Assembly (NCBI RefSeq): GCF_003852235.1
Contig: NZ_CP027732.1
Span: forward strand, 3,782,001-3,846,000
DNA: 64,000 nt
Direction: 5' to 3'
Source: Pseudomonas sp. R4-35-07
GTDB lineage: Bacteria; Pseudomonadota; Gammaproteobacteria; Pseudomonadales; Pseudomonadaceae
Of the stretch, positions 25,623 through 36,568 are shown in pieces. The notes beneath the pieces were generated by a model, which was not told where the DNA came from, searched no databases, and saw nothing but the letters and a program-made list of their open reading frames with translations. Position 1 is the first letter of the stretch. Each line of letters opens with the position of its first letter. A program made the translations under genes and the position numbers.

Positions 25623-27128
25623 TCAGTTGTTGTACAGATCGATGATCGCGCTGACCGCCTGGGTCTTGATCTTCGACGAGTCGTTGCGCGCCTGCTCGAT
25701 CTTGTTCAGGTAGGCCTCATCGACGTCGCCGGTCACGTACTTGCCGTCGAACACGGCGCAGTCGAACTGGTCGATCTTGATCTTGCCGCCGCCGACCGCT
25801 TCGATCAGGTCAGGCAGGTCCTGGTAGATCAACCAGTCGGCACCGATCAGGTCGGCCACGTCCTGGGTCGAACGATTGTGGGCGATCAGTTCGTGGGCGC
25901 TCGGCATGTCGATACCGTACACGTTCGGGTAGCGCACGGCAGGCGCGGCGGAACAGAAGTACACGTTCTTCGCACCGGCTTCACGGGCCATCTGGATGAT
26001 CTGCTTGCACGTGGTGCCGCGCACGATGGAGTCATCCACCAGCATCACGTTCTTGCCACGGAACTCAAGCTCAATGGCGTTGAGCTTCTGGCGCACCGAC
26101 TTCTTGCGCGCCGCCTGGCCGGGCATGATGAAGGTACGGCCGATGTAGCGGTTCTTGACGAAGCCTTCGCGGAACTTGACGCCCAGATGGTTGGCCAGTT
26201 CCAGCGCAGCGGTACGGCTGGTGTCCGGGATCGGGATCACCACGTCGATGTCGTGCTCGGGACGCTCGCGCAGGATCTTCTCGGCCAGCTTCTCACCCAT
26301 GCGCAGGCGCGCCTTGTACACCGAAACACCGTCGATGATCGAATCCGGACGCGCCAGGTAGACGTGTTCGAAGATGCACGGCGTGAGTTTCGGCGCAACG
26401 GCGCACTGGCGGGTGTGCAGCTTGCCGTCTTCGGTGATGTACACCGCTTCGCCCGGTGCCAGGTCGCGAATCAGAGTGAAGCCCAGTACATCCAGGGACA
26501 CGCTTTCGGAGGCGATCATGTACTCGACGCCTTCGTCGGTGTGACGCTGGCCGAACACGATCGGGCGGATGCCGTGCGGATCGCGGAAACCGACGATGCC
26601 ATAACCGGTGATCATCGCCACGACGGCATAGCCGCCCACGCAACGGTTATGCACGTCGATCACGGCGGCAAACACGTCTTCTTCGGTCGGCTGCAGCTTG
26701 CCGCGCTGGGCCAGCTCATGGGCGAACACGTTGAGCAGCACTTCCGAGTCGGAACTGGTGTTGACGTGGCGCAGGTCAGATTCGTAGATCTCCTTGGCCA
26801 GTTGCTCAACGTTGGTCAGGTTACCGTTGTGCGCCAGGGTAATGCCGTAAGGCGAGTTGACGTAGAACGGCTGAGCTTCGGCCGACGTCGAGCTACCCGC
26901 AGTCGGGTAACGCACATGGCCAATGCCCATGTGGCCGACCAGGCGCTGCATGTGACGCTGGTGGAACACGTCGCGCACCAGGCCATTGTCCTTGCGCAGG
27001 AATAACCGGCCGTCGTGGCTGGTCACAATACCGGCAGCGTCCTGGCCGCGGTGCTGGAGGACGGTTAGGGCGTCATACAGCGCCTGATTGACGTTCGACT
27101 TACCGACGATACCGACGATGCCACACAT
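25623..27128 (-). CDS. purF: Amidophosphoribosyltransferase
   Basis: PurF catalyses the first step of purine synthesis, making phosphoribosylamine from PRPP and glutamine. The 501-residue protein starts MCGIVGIVG, so Cys2 becomes the N-terminal nucleophile of the glutaminase domain after Met removal. The C-terminal PRTase domain has the PRPP loop [14 protein letters not shown] use the ATG at 27128, three codons after another possible start, because Cys must follow Met. cvpA precedes it, as in E. coli. Confidence 0.97.
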   Translation of the reverse strand: MCGIVGIVGKSNVNQALYDALTVLQHRGQDAAGIVTSHDGRLFLRKDNGLVRDVFHQRHMQRLVGHMGIGHVRYPTAGSSTSAEAQPFYVNSPYGITLAHNGNLTNVEQLAKEIYESDLRHVNTSSDSEVLLNVFAHELAQRGKLQPTEEDVFAAVIDVHNRCVGGYAVVAMITGYGIVGFRDPHGIRPIVFGQRHTDEGVEYMIASESVSLDVLGFTLIRDLAPGEAVYITEDGKLHTRQCAVAPKLTPCIFEHVYLARPDSIIDGVSVYKARLRMGEKLAEKILRERPEHDIDVVIPIPDTSRTAALELANHLGVKFREGFVKNRYIGRTFIMPGQAARKKSVRQKLNAIELEFRGKNVMLVDDSIVRGTTCKQIIQMAREAGAKNVYFCSAAPAVRYPNVYGIDMPSAHELIAHNRSTQDVADLIGADWLIYQDLPDLIEAVGGGKIKIDQFDCAVFDGKYVTGDVDEAYLNKIEQARNDSSKIKTQAVSAIIDLYNN

Positions 27129-27168
27129 GCGACGCAACCCCTACTTAATGGATCTTGACTGAACACTC

Positions 27169-27726
27169 TTACTGAGGCGTTTTGGCCGGCAAGAGGTGTT
27201 CCTTGAACGGAAGATCAGCGGGTACGCTGATTCCGCTGGCCAGCCACTGACTGCTCCACCCCAATATGAGGTTCTTGGACCAATCTGCAACCAATAGAAA
27301 TTTTGGCACGAGCACCGACTCCTGCCACCACGAATCCTGCTGTACCGGCCCCAGGCTCAACAGCCCGACCGCCACGACCACCAGCAACGCGCCACGCGCG
27401 GCGCCGAAGGCCATGCCGAGAAATCGATCGGTCCCGGAGAGACCGGTAACACGTATCAACTCTCCAATAAGATAATTGACCATTGCCCCCACCAGCAGCG
27501 TGGCGATGAACATGATGGCGCAGCCCGCGATGACGCGAGCCGAGGGTGTCTCTATGTACCCGGCCAGGTAGACCGACAGTGAACCACCGAACATCCAGGC
27601 TACGACTCCTGCGATGATCCAGGTCAGCAACGACAGTGCTTCTTTTACGAAGCCGCGGCTCAGACTGATCAAAGCGGAGATGGCGACGATTGCAACGATC
27701 GCCCAATCAACCCAGGTAAATGGCAC
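27169..27726 (-). CDS. cvpA: CvpA family membrane protein
   Basis: This 185-residue inner-membrane protein has four predicted helices and the family signature FVKEALSLLTWIIAGVVAWMF. In E. coli it is needed for colicin V production and lies before purF, as here (gap 40 bp). It starts with GTG (PFTWVDWAI follows) at the conserved N-terminus. The general cellular role is still unclear, perhaps envelope or redox stress. Confidence 0.93.
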   Translation of the reverse strand: MPFTWVDWAIVAIVAISALISLSRGFVKEALSLLTWIIAGVVAWMFGGSLSVYLAGYIETPSARVIAGCAIMFIATLLVGAMVNYLIGELIRVTGLSGTDRFLGMAFGAARGALLVVVAVGLLSLGPVQQDSWWQESVLVPKFLLVADWSKNLILGWSSQWLASGISVPADLPFKEHLLPAKTPQ

Positions 27727-27860
27727 AGTGCAGCCTACGTACGGATAAGGCGGCGCATTTTAGCAGAGCGCCGGGCTATCGGTAAGCGGTGATTGCGGGT
27801 GCTTTGCAAATCAATAGATTGGGCAGTGCGAAAGCTATTTCAAGACCGCCGAAGACCAAT

Positions 27861-27948
27861 GTGGGAGGGGGCTTGCTCCCGATGGCGGTGGTTCAGTGTC
27901 AGATGCACTGACTGACCCACCGCTATCGGGAGCAAGCCCCCTCCCACA
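27861..27948. repeat. REPIN, two inverted GTGGGAGGGGGCTTGC REPs
   Basis: The element GTGGGAGGGGGCTTGCTCCC at 27861 is matched by its reverse complement ending at 27948. The two are separated by a spacer that is itself partly palindromic. The element lies in the 247-base gap between cvpA and the SPOR gene. Confidence 0.9.
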
Positions 27949-27973
27949 CTTGACTGCATTTCAAGTCTCGAAA

Positions 27974-28633
27974 TCAGCCGCGCTCAGGCTGAAAGCGAGT
28001 GACGAAACCCTTGAGGTTCTGCTGACGATCCAGTAGATCCCGCAGGCGGTCGGCTTCGGCGCGCTCGATCAGCGGCCCGATAAACACGCGGTTCTTGCCG
28101 TCGGCGCTACGGATGTAGGCGTTGTAACCCTGGGCGCGCAGCTTTTTCTGCAAGGCGTCGGCGCCTTCGCGGTTGCCCAGGCTGGCCACTTGGATCGACC
28201 AGCTGATCGGCAAGCCATTCGGGTCGATACGGCTCTGCCCCACGTCAGGCTTGCCCGGCGCGGCAGGCTGTGGCGCTACCGGTTTGGGTGCAGGCGCTGG
28301 CGTCGCCGGCTTGGCGGCAACAGCCGGAGCGGGTGTCGGCTTGACCACCGGCACGCTTGGCTGCACCGGCATGGACGGCGCCTGTTGCGCGGCGACCTCT
28401 TCGTCGCTCGGCACCGGCTCCTCTTCAGGCAGCGCCTGCGGCTCAGGCACCACCACCGGTTCAACCTGGACCTGAGGCACCACCGGTGCCTGGGGCGCAG
28501 CCGGAGCCTCGACGACCACCTGGCGCTGCTCGTCCTGACGGGAAAACAGCATCGGCAAGAAAATCACCGCCAATGCCACCAACACCAGGGCTCCGACCAT
28601 TCGCTGCTTGTATGCGCTATCCAGTAATGCCAT
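27974..28633 (-). CDS. SPOR-domain membrane protein, DedD-like
   Basis: This 219-residue protein has a cytoplasmic N-terminus, one membrane helix (VGALVLVALAVIFLPML), a long Pro/Ala/Val-rich periplasmic linker and a C-terminal SPOR domain (WSIQVASLGNREGADALQKKL). It corresponds to the DedD-type cell-division protein encoded after folC in pseudomonads. The start at 28633 lies inside folC (17-bp overlap). Confidence 0.88.
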   Translation of the reverse strand: MALLDSAYKQRMVGALVLVALAVIFLPMLFSRQDEQRQVVVEAPAAPQAPVVPQVQVEPVVVPEPQALPEEEPVPSDEEVAAQQAPSMPVQPSVPVVKPTPAPAVAAKPATPAPAPKPVAPQPAAPGKPDVGQSRIDPNGLPISWSIQVASLGNREGADALQKKLRAQGYNAYIRSADGKNRVFIGPLIERAEADRLRDLLDRQQNLKGFVTRFQPERG

Positions 28634-29924
28634 GTGCAGCTTCCTCCGTGGAGCGCCGGGCCAGCCATTCGAGCGCCTCGGCAACACAATAAAATGATCC
28701 GAACAACAGAATCTCGTCCTCGGCCGTCGCTACCGCACACTGCGCCTCGAGGGCCGCGGTGATGCTTGCATACGACGTCACCGATGCACCAAGGTTCTGC
28801 AAGGCAGTTTCCAGCTCAGTTGCCGGACGGCTGCGCGGCGTATCCAGCGGTGCAACGGCCCAGGACTGGACCCCGCTCAGCAACGGCGCAAGCACGCGGT
28901 CGAGATCCTTGTCGGCCAGCAGGCCAAACACCGCCAGGCGGCGGCCGGACGGCGGCGTGCGCGCCAAGCGCTGCGCCAGATACTCAGCGGCGTGGGGGTT
29001 ATGGCCCACGTCCAGCAGCAGGTTCAGGCGCTTGCCCTGCCACTCCACTGCGCGCCGATCCAGGCGCCCTACTATGCGCGTTGCCAGCAAGGTTGCGGCA
29101 ATTTGCCCGGCATTCCACGGCAGACCCAGTAACAGATAGGCTTGCAGCGCCAGCGCGGCATTCTCCATCGGCAGGTTCAGCAGCGGCAAATCGCGTAACA
29201 CTACCGGCTGGCCCCGCGCATCGCGCCCGGACCATTGCCAATGCTGATCGCCGATCTCCAGGTTGAAGTCGCGCCCGCGCAGGAAGAACGGGCAGTCGAG
29301 CTCACGTACCTTGTCCAGCAAGGGTTGCGGAGGGTCAAGATCGCCGCACAAGGCAGGTTTGCCCCGGCGAAAGATCCCGGCCTTTTCGTATGCCACGGAT
29401 TCGCGGGTGTCACCCAGGTAATCGACATGATCGACGCCGATGCTGGTGACCAGCGCCATGTCCGCATCCACCACGTTGACCGTGTCCAGACGCCCGCCAA
29501 GGCCCACTTCCAAGACGACGACATCGAGTTGCGCACGCTCGAACAGCCACAACGCCGCCAGGGTGCCCATCTCGAAATAAGTCAGGGAAATCTCGCCACG
29601 CCCTGCATCGAGGGCGGCGAAGGCTTCGCAGAGCTGCTCGTCGCTCGCTTCGCGGCCATTGAGCTGCACCCGCTCGTTGTAACGCAGCAGGTGCGGCGAG
29701 CTGTAGACGCCGACGCTCAGCCCTTGAGCCTGCAGCAGCGCCGCGACAAAGGCACAGGTGGAGCCTTTGCCGTTGGTGCCGGTGACCGTGATCACACGCG
29801 GTGCCGGCCGCCCCAACCCAAGGCGGGCCGCTACCTGTTGCGAGCGCTCCAGGCCCATGTCGATGGCGGACGGATGCAACTGCTCAAGGTAGGCGAGCCA
29901 TTCGCCCAGGGTACGTTGGGTCAT
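28617..29924 (-). CDS. folC: Bifunctional folylpolyglutamate/dihydrofolate synthase
   Basis: FolC adds glutamate to dihydropteroate and to folates. The 435-residue Mur-ligase-family protein has the P-loop [18 protein letters not shown] near residue 45, [15 protein letters not shown], and the family C-terminal domain with [11 protein letters not shown]. Its start overlaps the accD stop by four bases. Confidence 0.95.
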   Translation of the reverse strand: MTQRTLGEWLAYLEQLHPSAIDMGLERSQQVAARLGLGRPAPRVITVTGTNGKGSTCAFVAALLQAQGLSVGVYSSPHLLRYNERVQLNGREASDEQLCEAFAALDAGRGEISLTYFEMGTLAALWLFERAQLDVVVLEVGLGGRLDTVNVVDADMALVTSIGVDHVDYLGDTRESVAYEKAGIFRRGKPALCGDLDPPQPLLDKVRELDCPFFLRGRDFNLEIGDQHWQWSGRDARGQPVVLRDLPLLNLPMENAALALQAYLLLGLPWNAGQIAATLLATRIVGRLDRRAVEWQGKRLNLLLDVGHNPHAAEYLAQRLARTPPSGRRLAVFGLLADKDLDRVLAPLLSGVQSWAVAPLDTPRSRPATELETALQNLGASVTSYASITAALEAQCAVATAEDEILLFGSFYCVAEALEWLARRSTEEAAHGITG

Positions 29925-30841
29925 AGGTTTGCTGGCACCGGTGGCACGACGATCGGCTCGACCTTGGGCGCGACGTAGACAGGCGTCGGCAGGCCCATCA
30001 TTTGCGCCAGCAGGTTACCCAGGCGTGGGCGCAGCTCACCGCGCGGGATGATCAGGTCGATGGCGCCGTGTTCCAGCAGGAACTCGCTGCGCTGGAAACC
30101 TTCCGGCAGCTTTTCACGCACGGTCTGCTCGATGACGCGTGGGCCGGCAAAGCCGATCAGGGCTTTTGGCTCACCGACGATCACATCGCCGAGCATCGCC
30201 AGGCTGGCGGAAACGCCGCCGTAGACCGGGTCGGTCAGTACCGAGATGAACGGAATGCCTTCTTCGCGCAGACGCGCCAATACCGCCGAGGTCTTGGCCA
30301 TTTGCATCAGGGAAATCAGCGCTTCCTGCATACGCGCGCCACCGGAGGCGGCGAAGCAGATCATCGGGCAGCGGTTTTCCAGGGCATAGTTGGCGGCGCG
30401 CACGAAACGCTCGCCGACGATGGCACCCATGGAGCCGCCCATGAAGGAGAACTCGAACGCCGAAACCACCACCGGCATGCCCAGCAGCTTGCCGCTGACG
30501 GAGATCAGCGCGTCTTTCTCGCCGGTCTGCTTCTGCGCACCGACCAGACGGTCCTTGTACTTCTTGCTGTCGCGGAACTTGAGGCGGTCGACCGGCTCCA
30601 GGTCAGCGCCCAGCTCGTTGCGGCCGTCGGCGTCGAGGAAGATGTCGATACGGGCGCGTGCGCCAATACGCATGTGGTGGTTGCACTTGGGGCAAACGTC
30701 CAGGGTCTTTTCCAGCTCCGGGCGATACAGCACCGCGTCGCAGGACGGGCACTTGTGCCACAGACCTTCAGGAACCGAGCTTTTCTTCACCTCGGAACGC
30801 ATGATCGAAGGGATCAGTTTGTCTACTAACCAGTTGCTCAT
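29921..30841 (-). CDS. accD: Acetyl-CoA carboxylase carboxyltransferase subunit beta
   Basis: This 306-residue subunit of the carboxyltransferase makes malonyl-CoA for fatty acid synthesis. The N-terminal zinc ribbon is visible (CPSCDAVLY and CPKCNHH), followed by the crotonase-like domain with [15 protein letters not shown] use the ATG at 30841 ([12 protein letters not shown]), which follows a GAAAGA site. It is coupled to folC downstream. Confidence 0.96.
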   Translation of the reverse strand: MSNWLVDKLIPSIMRSEVKKSSVPEGLWHKCPSCDAVLYRPELEKTLDVCPKCNHHMRIGARARIDIFLDADGRNELGADLEPVDRLKFRDSKKYKDRLVGAQKQTGEKDALISVSGKLLGMPVVVSAFEFSFMGGSMGAIVGERFVRAANYALENRCPMICFAASGGARMQEALISLMQMAKTSAVLARLREEGIPFISVLTDPVYGGVSASLAMLGDVIVGEPKALIGFAGPRVIEQTVREKLPEGFQRSEFLLEHGAIDLIIPRGELRPRLGNLLAQMMGLPTPVYVAPKVEPIVVPPVPANL

Positions 30842-31086
30842 GCTTTCTTTCTCCAGTACCGGTGGCTTGAACACAGCCCCGCGTATGCCCTTGAGCTAAA
30901 TTCATATGTGGCGATGAGGCCGGCGGGACGGGGTCAGAGGTTCGACCAGCCATTTCCCGCCTGCATCCTCAGCCTTCCAGACAACCTGCCAGCGCAGGGT
31001 TGCCACTTCGTTTCCGGGCCTCCCGCAGGCGGCGCCGGTGCTGTTTTACACAGTGGTAGTTATGGACGGCGGCAGACTGCCAGCCG

Positions 31087-31719
31087 TCACATAACACCAC
31101 TGCTGTTGCGCACGGCCTGCAGGAATGCGCGAATCTTGTGGTGATCCTTGATGCCCTTGCCCTGTTCCACCCCGCCGCTGACATCCACGGCATACGGCCG
31201 GACCTGCTCGATGGCGGCGCCGACATTCATCGGGTTGAGCCCCCCGGCCAGGATGACCGGCTTGCTCAGGCCCGCCGGGATCAGCGACCAGTCGAAGGCT
31301 TCTCCAGTGCCGCCAGGAACACCTTCGACGTAGGTGTCCAGCAGAATCCCGCGCGCGCCCGCATAGGCGGCACAGGCGGCGGCGATGTCATCGCCGGCCT
31401 TGACGCGCAACGCCTTGATATAGGGGCGCTGATAGCTGTCGCATTCGTCCGGGGTTTCGTCGCCATGAAACTGCAGCATGTCCAGCGGCACGGCATCCAG
31501 GGTTTCATTGAGTTCACAACGGCTGGCATTAACGAACAAACCCACGGTGGTCACGAACGGTGGCAGCGCGGCGATGATGGCCCGCGCCTGCGACACATTC
31601 ACCGCCCGCGGGCTCTTGGCATAAAACACCAGGCCAATGGCATCCGCCCCCGCCTCGACCGCCGCCAACGCGTCTTCGATGCGGGTAATCCCGCAAATCT
31701 TGCTGCGAACGGCTGACAT
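31087..31719 (-). CDS. trpF: Phosphoribosylanthranilate isomerase
   Basis: TrpF catalyses the Amadori rearrangement in tryptophan synthesis. The 210-residue TIM-barrel protein starts with [11 protein letters not shown] (catalytic Cys) and has QFHGDE and the phosphate-binding [12 protein letters not shown], ending [16 protein letters not shown]. As in other pseudomonads it is separate from trpABCDE and lies between truA and accD. Confidence 0.95.
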   Translation of the reverse strand: MSAVRSKICGITRIEDALAAVEAGADAIGLVFYAKSPRAVNVSQARAIIAALPPFVTTVGLFVNASRCELNETLDAVPLDMLQFHGDETPDECDSYQRPYIKALRVKAGDDIAAACAAYAGARGILLDTYVEGVPGGTGEAFDWSLIPAGLSKPVILAGGLNPMNVGAAIEQVRPYAVDVSGGVEQGKGIKDHHKIRAFLQAVRNSSGVM

Positions 31720-31783
31720 ATCGTAGAAACCTCAGGGATTGAACCGAGAAAGTCCCGGATGGTAACAAAAGCTTTTCCAGGCG

Positions 31784-32608
31784 TCAGCCGCCAAGTTCAC
31801 TGAAACCTGTGAGGAAGTGTGGCCCGATAAAACGCTGCGGCAGCTCGAACTCGTCGCGGTACTCCACATCCACCAGATACAGGCCGAACGGATGCGCCGT
31901 AACCCCACCGGTACGACGGATGCGGCTTTGCAGCACTTCCCTGGCCCATTCCACCGGGCGCTCGCCGGTGCCGATGGTCATCAGTACGCCCGCAATGTTG
32001 CGCACCATATGGTGCAGGAACGCCCCGGCACGGATATCCAGCACAATCATCTTGCCATGCCGGGTCACGCGCAGATGGTGGACTTCCTTGATCGGCGATT
32101 TGGCCTGGCATTGGCCGGCACGGAACGCGCTGAAATCATGCACACCCACCAGATGCTGCGCAGCCTCGGCCATGCGTTCGGCATCCAGCGGGCGGTGGTT
32201 CCAGGTGATTTCCTGGTTCAGGTGCGCCGGGCGGATCTGATCGTTGTAGATCACGTAGCGGTAGCGTCGGGCGATGGCCTTGAAGCGCGCATGAAAATGC
32301 GCCGGCATCACCTTGGCCCAGGTGACGCTGACGTCATGGGGCAGATTGATATTGGCGCCCATCACCCACGCCTTCATCGAGCGTTCGGCCTGGGTGTCGA
32401 AATGCACCACCTGGCCACAGGCGTGCACGCCGGCGTCGGTACGCCCGGCACACATCAGCGATACCGGCGAGTCAGCGACTTTCGACAGAGCGTTTTCCAG
32501 GGTTTCCTGCACCGTCAGCACACCGGAGGCCTGGCGCTGCCAGCCGCGATAGCGCGAGCCTTTGTATTCCACGCCGAGGGCGATGCGGTGAAAGCCTGCG
32601 GCCGCCAT
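31784..32608 (-). CDS. truA: tRNA pseudouridine(38-40) synthase
   Basis: TruA modifies uridines 38-40 in the anticodon arm of many tRNAs. With the ATG at 32608 the protein has 274 residues. The catalytic Asp58 lies in CAGRTDAGVHACGQV, and FHARFKAIARRYRY is conserved. A TTG start at 32665 would add 19 residues of poor similarity to the family, so I prefer the ATG although no strong ribosome site precedes it. Confidence 0.93.
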   Translation of the reverse strand: MAAAGFHRIALGVEYKGSRYRGWQRQASGVLTVQETLENALSKVADSPVSLMCAGRTDAGVHACGQVVHFDTQAERSMKAWVMGANINLPHDVSVTWAKVMPAHFHARFKAIARRYRYVIYNDQIRPAHLNQEITWNHRPLDAERMAEAAQHLVGVHDFSAFRAGQCQAKSPIKEVHHLRVTRHGKMIVLDIRAGAFLHHMVRNIAGVLMTIGTGERPVEWAREVLQSRIRRTGGVTAHPFGLYLVDVEYRDEFELPQRFIGPHFLTGFSELGG

Positions 32609-32775
32609 TTCGGCGGCCGCGTTATCTATATTTGCCAAGAACTGAGAGCCTGATGAGTTGCGCAAAGACGGGGATTATAAAGGCGTCGGCTGCGCGACGG
32701 GCGCTTTTGTTGGGGGAACGCCGCGCCAACGGTGGCAGGGAGTAAGCCCTCTCCCCGTTGGGCGCGTATCAGCCT

Positions 32776-35301
32776 TCAGATTCGGCCGAGCATTTCCTTG
32801 GCCTCGCCGCGCTGGGTCTCGTTGCCCTCGGTCAGCACTTCGGAAAGGATGTCCTTGGCGCCATCGGCGTCGCCCATGTCGATATAAGCCTGGGCCAGGT
32901 CCAGCTTGGTGGCGACTTCATCGGAGCCCGACAGGAAATCGAACTCGGGCTCGTCGTCACCGAGCGCCGCATCTTCAGCCGTGAAGGACGGCTCGATGGA
33001 AGGATGCTCCAGGCTCTGGGACAGACGGTCCAACTCGGCGTTGACGTCGTCCAGTTCCGAAGCGAAGGCATCGGGCTTGGCCGTCGAGTCGGGCTCGTCC
33101 GCCAGGGAGAGGTCGAAATCTTCCGGCAAGTCGAAGTCGTCCAGTGCCGCCGGGGTCAAGGTCGGCGGCTCGGCGGCCGGTACGTCCTTCATCTGTTCTT
33201 CGAGACCGGACAGGAAGTCGTCATCGGACTGCGCGGACGCCGGCGCATCCAATTGCAGATCCAGGTCAAAATCCGACAGGTCATCTGCGCTGGCGTTGGC
33301 GGCCGTCTGCTGCTCAAGAAGCGCCTCGAATGACTGATCACCCTTGACCTCTGCCGGCGATGCCGCCTCCAGGTCGTCCAGGCTCAGGTCAAAATCGGTA
33401 TCCAGAGGCTCTGGCTGCGGCGCAGCCGGCTTGTCTTCCAGCAGGTCCTTGACGTACTGGGCGTCCAGGGCGGCGGCGGCCACTGCGGCACTCACGCCCG
33501 CCGCCAACACCGCCATGGCCGGGAAACGGCCCTTGAGCTGCTCGACCTGGGCGTGGTTTTCACCCGTGGCCACCAGCTGACGCTCCTGGCTGACAAAACC
33601 GTTCTTGTCATTCTGCAGGCCGTAGACTTCCATCAGCTTCAAACGCAGGTCGCTGCGCTTGGGCTCCTGCTTGATCGCTTGCTCAAGCACATCCGCCGCC
33701 TGGTTCAGGTGGCCCCGGTCGATATGGGACTGGGCTTGGGAGAGCGCGTCGCTGGAAGTCGGGGCGACGGCAGCCGCCAGCGGTGCCAGCACGGAGGCGA
33801 CGGTGGGCACTGCAGGCTCAGCCACGGGAACGGGTGCAGGCGCGGGGGCCCGCGTGACGCTCGGCGGCGGCACTTCCAGGCCTTCGAAACTGTCGGGTGG
33901 CAGGTCGCGATCGATATTCGACGTGAATTCCGGCTCTTCAGCCAGCGCGCGCGCCATGCGCAGGTGCTTTTCTTCTTCAAGACGGGCGTTGCGATGGCGC
34001 ACCCACAGCAACAGGAGCAACAGCGCCAGAATCACGGCCGCGCCACCGAGCACACCGAGCACCACAGGATTGGTCAGCAGCTCATTGAATTTGCCTTCGG
34101 TGGTTGCAGGCGCGGCAACCGGTTTGGCCGGCTCGGGAGCAGGTGTCGCTACCGGAGCTGCCGGGGCCGGGGCTGGCGCCGGTTCATCAGCCAACTGCGC
34201 AGGCGCTGCTGCCGCTGCCGCGGGCACAGCCGCATCACCCTTCTCGGCCTGCAGACGGGCCAACTGATCATTCTTCAGTTGAATCAGCTTTTGCAGCTTG
34301 TCCAACTGGCTTTGCAGATCTGCCGCACGGCTTTTGAGCTCTTCATTGTCCCGACGGGTGGTGTCCAACTGTTCTTGGGTCATCGCCAGCTTGTCGTTCA
34401 ACGCGCGGCTATCACCGGCCTTGCCTGCTGCACCTTTTTTAGCAGACTCGGCCGACACCAGGCTCAAGTTGTCCTTGGCGCCGGTGCTCGACGGGGCATT
34501 GCCAGTCTCGGTGCGCTTGGTAGCATCCAGCTGGGCCTTACCCGCCACTTGCTGGGCGGCAGTGCGGCGGCCCTGACGCCAGGCGGCGTTCTGCGCCGTC
34601 ACTTCGGCGATCGCTTGCGGCTGCCCGAGCGCGGTGCTTTGCACGGTGTCTGGCAGGCGCAGGACCTGGCCGGTTTTCAGGCGGTTGATGTTGCCATCGA
34701 TAAACGCATTCGGGTTGAGCGCCTGAATGGCCAGCATCGTTTGCTGCACAGAGCCACCATTGCGGTTTTTCTCGGCAATTTCCCACAAAGTATCGCGAGC
34801 AGTGGTGGTATGTTGCGCTGGCTTGCTGACGGCGGTCGCGGTACCGGCCGGCGCACTCAAGCGCGGCGCTGGCGCACTGGCAGCCGGTGTGGACTGGTCG
34901 AATTTGGCGGGATCGAGCAGCACGCTGTAGTCACGCATGAGTCGGCCGTTCGGCCACTGCACCTGCAACAGGAAGCGCACATAGGAATCGGGCAACGGTT
35001 TGCTGGAGGTGACACGCACCACGCTGCGGCCGTTGGGATTGACCACCGGCGTGAAGGTGAGGTCGTCGAGAAAGGCCTGGCGATCGACACCGGCATCGAC
35101 GAATGCCTGGGACGAGGCCAGGCTCGGGGTGATCTCGGACGCCGTAAGGCCGCCGACGTCGAGCAATTCGATTTCCACCGACAGCGGCTGGTTCAACTTC
35201 GACTTGAGGGTCATCTCCCCGAGTTGCAGCGCCTGCGCCATACCGGAGGACAGCGCCGAGGCGGCCGCTATTGCTAACACCAGTTTGCGAACTTGAACCA
35301 T
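32776..35301 (-). CDS. fimV: FimV-like polar hub protein
   Basis: This 841-residue inner-membrane protein is related to P. aeruginosa FimV, which organises type IV pilus and chemotaxis machinery at the pole and affects cAMP. It has a signal peptide (to about residue 27), the FimV N-terminal domain and a LysM-like peptidoglycan-binding part (TTARDTLWEIAEKN). A coiled coil, a membrane helix (VLGVLGGAAVILALLLLLLW) and a long acidic cytoplasmic region follow, ending with a TPR-type FimV C-terminal domain (KLDLAQAYIDMGDADGAKDI). AAAGGA precedes the start. Confidence 0.93.
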   Translation of the reverse strand: MVQVRKLVLAIAAASALSSGMAQALQLGEMTLKSKLNQPLSVEIELLDVGGLTASEITPSLASSQAFVDAGVDRQAFLDDLTFTPVVNPNGRSVVRVTSSKPLPDSYVRFLLQVQWPNGRLMRDYSVLLDPAKFDQSTPAASAPAPRLSAPAGTATAVSKPAQHTTTARDTLWEIAEKNRNGGSVQQTMLAIQALNPNAFIDGNINRLKTGQVLRLPDTVQSTALGQPQAIAEVTAQNAAWRQGRRTAAQQVAGKAQLDATKRTETGNAPSSTGAKDNLSLVSAESAKKGAAGKAGDSRALNDKLAMTQEQLDTTRRDNEELKSRAADLQSQLDKLQKLIQLKNDQLARLQAEKGDAAVPAAAAAAPAQLADEPAPAPAPAAPVATPAPEPAKPVAAPATTEGKFNELLTNPVVLGVLGGAAVILALLLLLLWVRHRNARLEEEKHLRMARALAEEPEFTSNIDRDLPPDSFEGLEVPPPSVTRAPAPAPVPVAEPAVPTVASVLAPLAAAVAPTSSDALSQAQSHIDRGHLNQAADVLEQAIKQEPKRSDLRLKLMEVYGLQNDKNGFVSQERQLVATGENHAQVEQLKGRFPAMAVLAAGVSAAVAAAALDAQYVKDLLEDKPAAPQPEPLDTDFDLSLDDLEAASPAEVKGDQSFEALLEQQTAANASADDLSDFDLDLQLDAPASAQSDDDFLSGLEEQMKDVPAAEPPTLTPAALDDFDLPEDFDLSLADEPDSTAKPDAFASELDDVNAELDRLSQSLEHPSIEPSFTAEDAALGDDEPEFDFLSGSDEVATKLDLAQAYIDMGDADGAKDILSEVLTEGNETQRGEAKEMLGRI

Positions 35302-35462
35302 AGCCTCATCCTTTGTCTGAACACTCCCCGGCTTTCGAGAAGGTTGGTAACCGCTGCCATAAGGCATGGCGAGCCGATAGGTCACCGACGCGCTTGTGTT
35401 CCGCTTTTGGCCAAGCATAGCGCTTGGTGAGAATCAATCTACAAATTGGCGCCAAGTATCTT

Positions 35463-36473
35463 TTACGCAAGGTCTTTTATCAACAACCGCGCCAGCTGCA
35501 CGGCATTGAGCGCAGCGCCTTTGCGTACGTTATCTGACGTCAGCCACACATTTAGTTCCGCCGGGTCGTCCACACCTGCGCGCACTCGCCCTACATAAAC
35601 AACGTCCTGCCCCACCGCATCGCCTACGGCCGTTGGGTAGTCGCCCGCCTCGACCAGCTCGATACCCGGCGCCGCATCGAGTACACGGTTCACCTCAACC
35701 AAATCGGCCGGCGCCCCTAACTGCAGCGACACAGTCAGGCTATCGCCAAAAAACACCGGGGCTTGAACGCAGGTTGCGGAAATCTTCAGCAACGGAGTTT
35801 CCAGCACGGCCCGCAGTTCATGTACGAGACGTTTCTCCAGGGCTGTGTGACCTTGGGCGTCTGGCGTGCCGACTTGTGCCAGCAGGTTGAAGGCCACCTG
35901 CCGATCAAAGAAGGTCGGCTCCAACGGACGTACATTCAACAGCTCGGCCGTCTGGCGGGCCAATTCGCTGACGGCTTCGCGGCCCAGGGCCGACACGGCC
36001 AGGTTGGCGGTGACGCTCACGCGCTGGATATCCAACAAACCGCGCAACGGCGCCAGCAGCACCGCCAGGTTGGTGGCGGACGGGCTCGGGCTGGCGATTT
36101 GAAAGGGTTTTTTCAAGCCCTTGAGCACATGGGCGTTGGCTTCCGGCACCACGGGCGGCGCCTGTTCGGCAGGTAATGCGCCAGACAAGTCGATCACCGA
36201 GCAACCGGCGGCGATGGCACGTGGGGCGAAGCTCAGGGTCACCGCCGGGCCAGCCGCGAAAAAGGCCAACTGCGCCTTGCTGAAGTCGAATTCATCGACT
36301 TCCTTGACCCGCACGTTCTTGCCCCGGAACGGTACCGATGCACCGGCGGAGTTGTTGCCAGCCAGCAAATACAGGGTGCCTACCGGGAAGTCCAGCTCTT
36401 CGAGAATCTGCACCAGGGTTTCGCCAACGGTACCGGTGGCGCCGATCACGGCGATTTCAAAGGTCTGGGTCAT
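35463..36473 (-). CDS. Aspartate-semialdehyde dehydrogenase paralogue lacking catalytic residues
   Basis: This 336-residue protein has the ASADH fold, with an intact N-terminal dinucleotide motif (VIGATGTVGETL). Its active site is altered. Where true enzymes have NPNCST, this one has SPSPSA, so Pro131 aligns with the catalytic Cys. The HSE motif is replaced by GDSLTV, so the catalytic His is also gone. It corresponds to the usg-1-like gene between asd and fimV in pseudomonads. The start at 36473 gives the family N-terminus. It is probably a pseudoenzyme. Confidence 0.85.
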   Translation of the reverse strand: MTQTFEIAVIGATGTVGETLVQILEELDFPVGTLYLLAGNNSAGASVPFRGKNVRVKEVDEFDFSKAQLAFFAAGPAVTLSFAPRAIAAGCSVIDLSGALPAEQAPPVVPEANAHVLKGLKKPFQIASPSPSATNLAVLLAPLRGLLDIQRVSVTANLAVSALGREAVSELARQTAELLNVRPLEPTFFDRQVAFNLLAQVGTPDAQGHTALEKRLVHELRAVLETPLLKISATCVQAPVFFGDSLTVSLQLGAPADLVEVNRVLDAAPGIELVEAGDYPTAVGDAVGQDVVYVGRVRAGVDDPAELNVWLTSDNVRKGAALNAVQLARLLIKDLA

Positions 36474-36568
36474 GGGGCTGCCTCGGGCATTGCGGGGGGA
36501 GCGGCACTTTACCGGGTGGTTGGGGGTGAGGCAATTAGCCTGGGGGGTTGTGGTGCTGCTGAGGGCCC

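Noticed and set aside
24321..27005. An 894-codon open frame on the plus strand
   Set aside because: It is antisense to metZ and purF, whose motifs are unambiguous. High GC makes long antisense frames common, and the translation is rich in His/Gln/Arg without domain signatures.
33553..35277. A 574-codon open frame antisense to fimV
   Set aside because: fimV explains the region with a signal peptide, membrane helix and TPR domain; the antisense product has no recognisable features.
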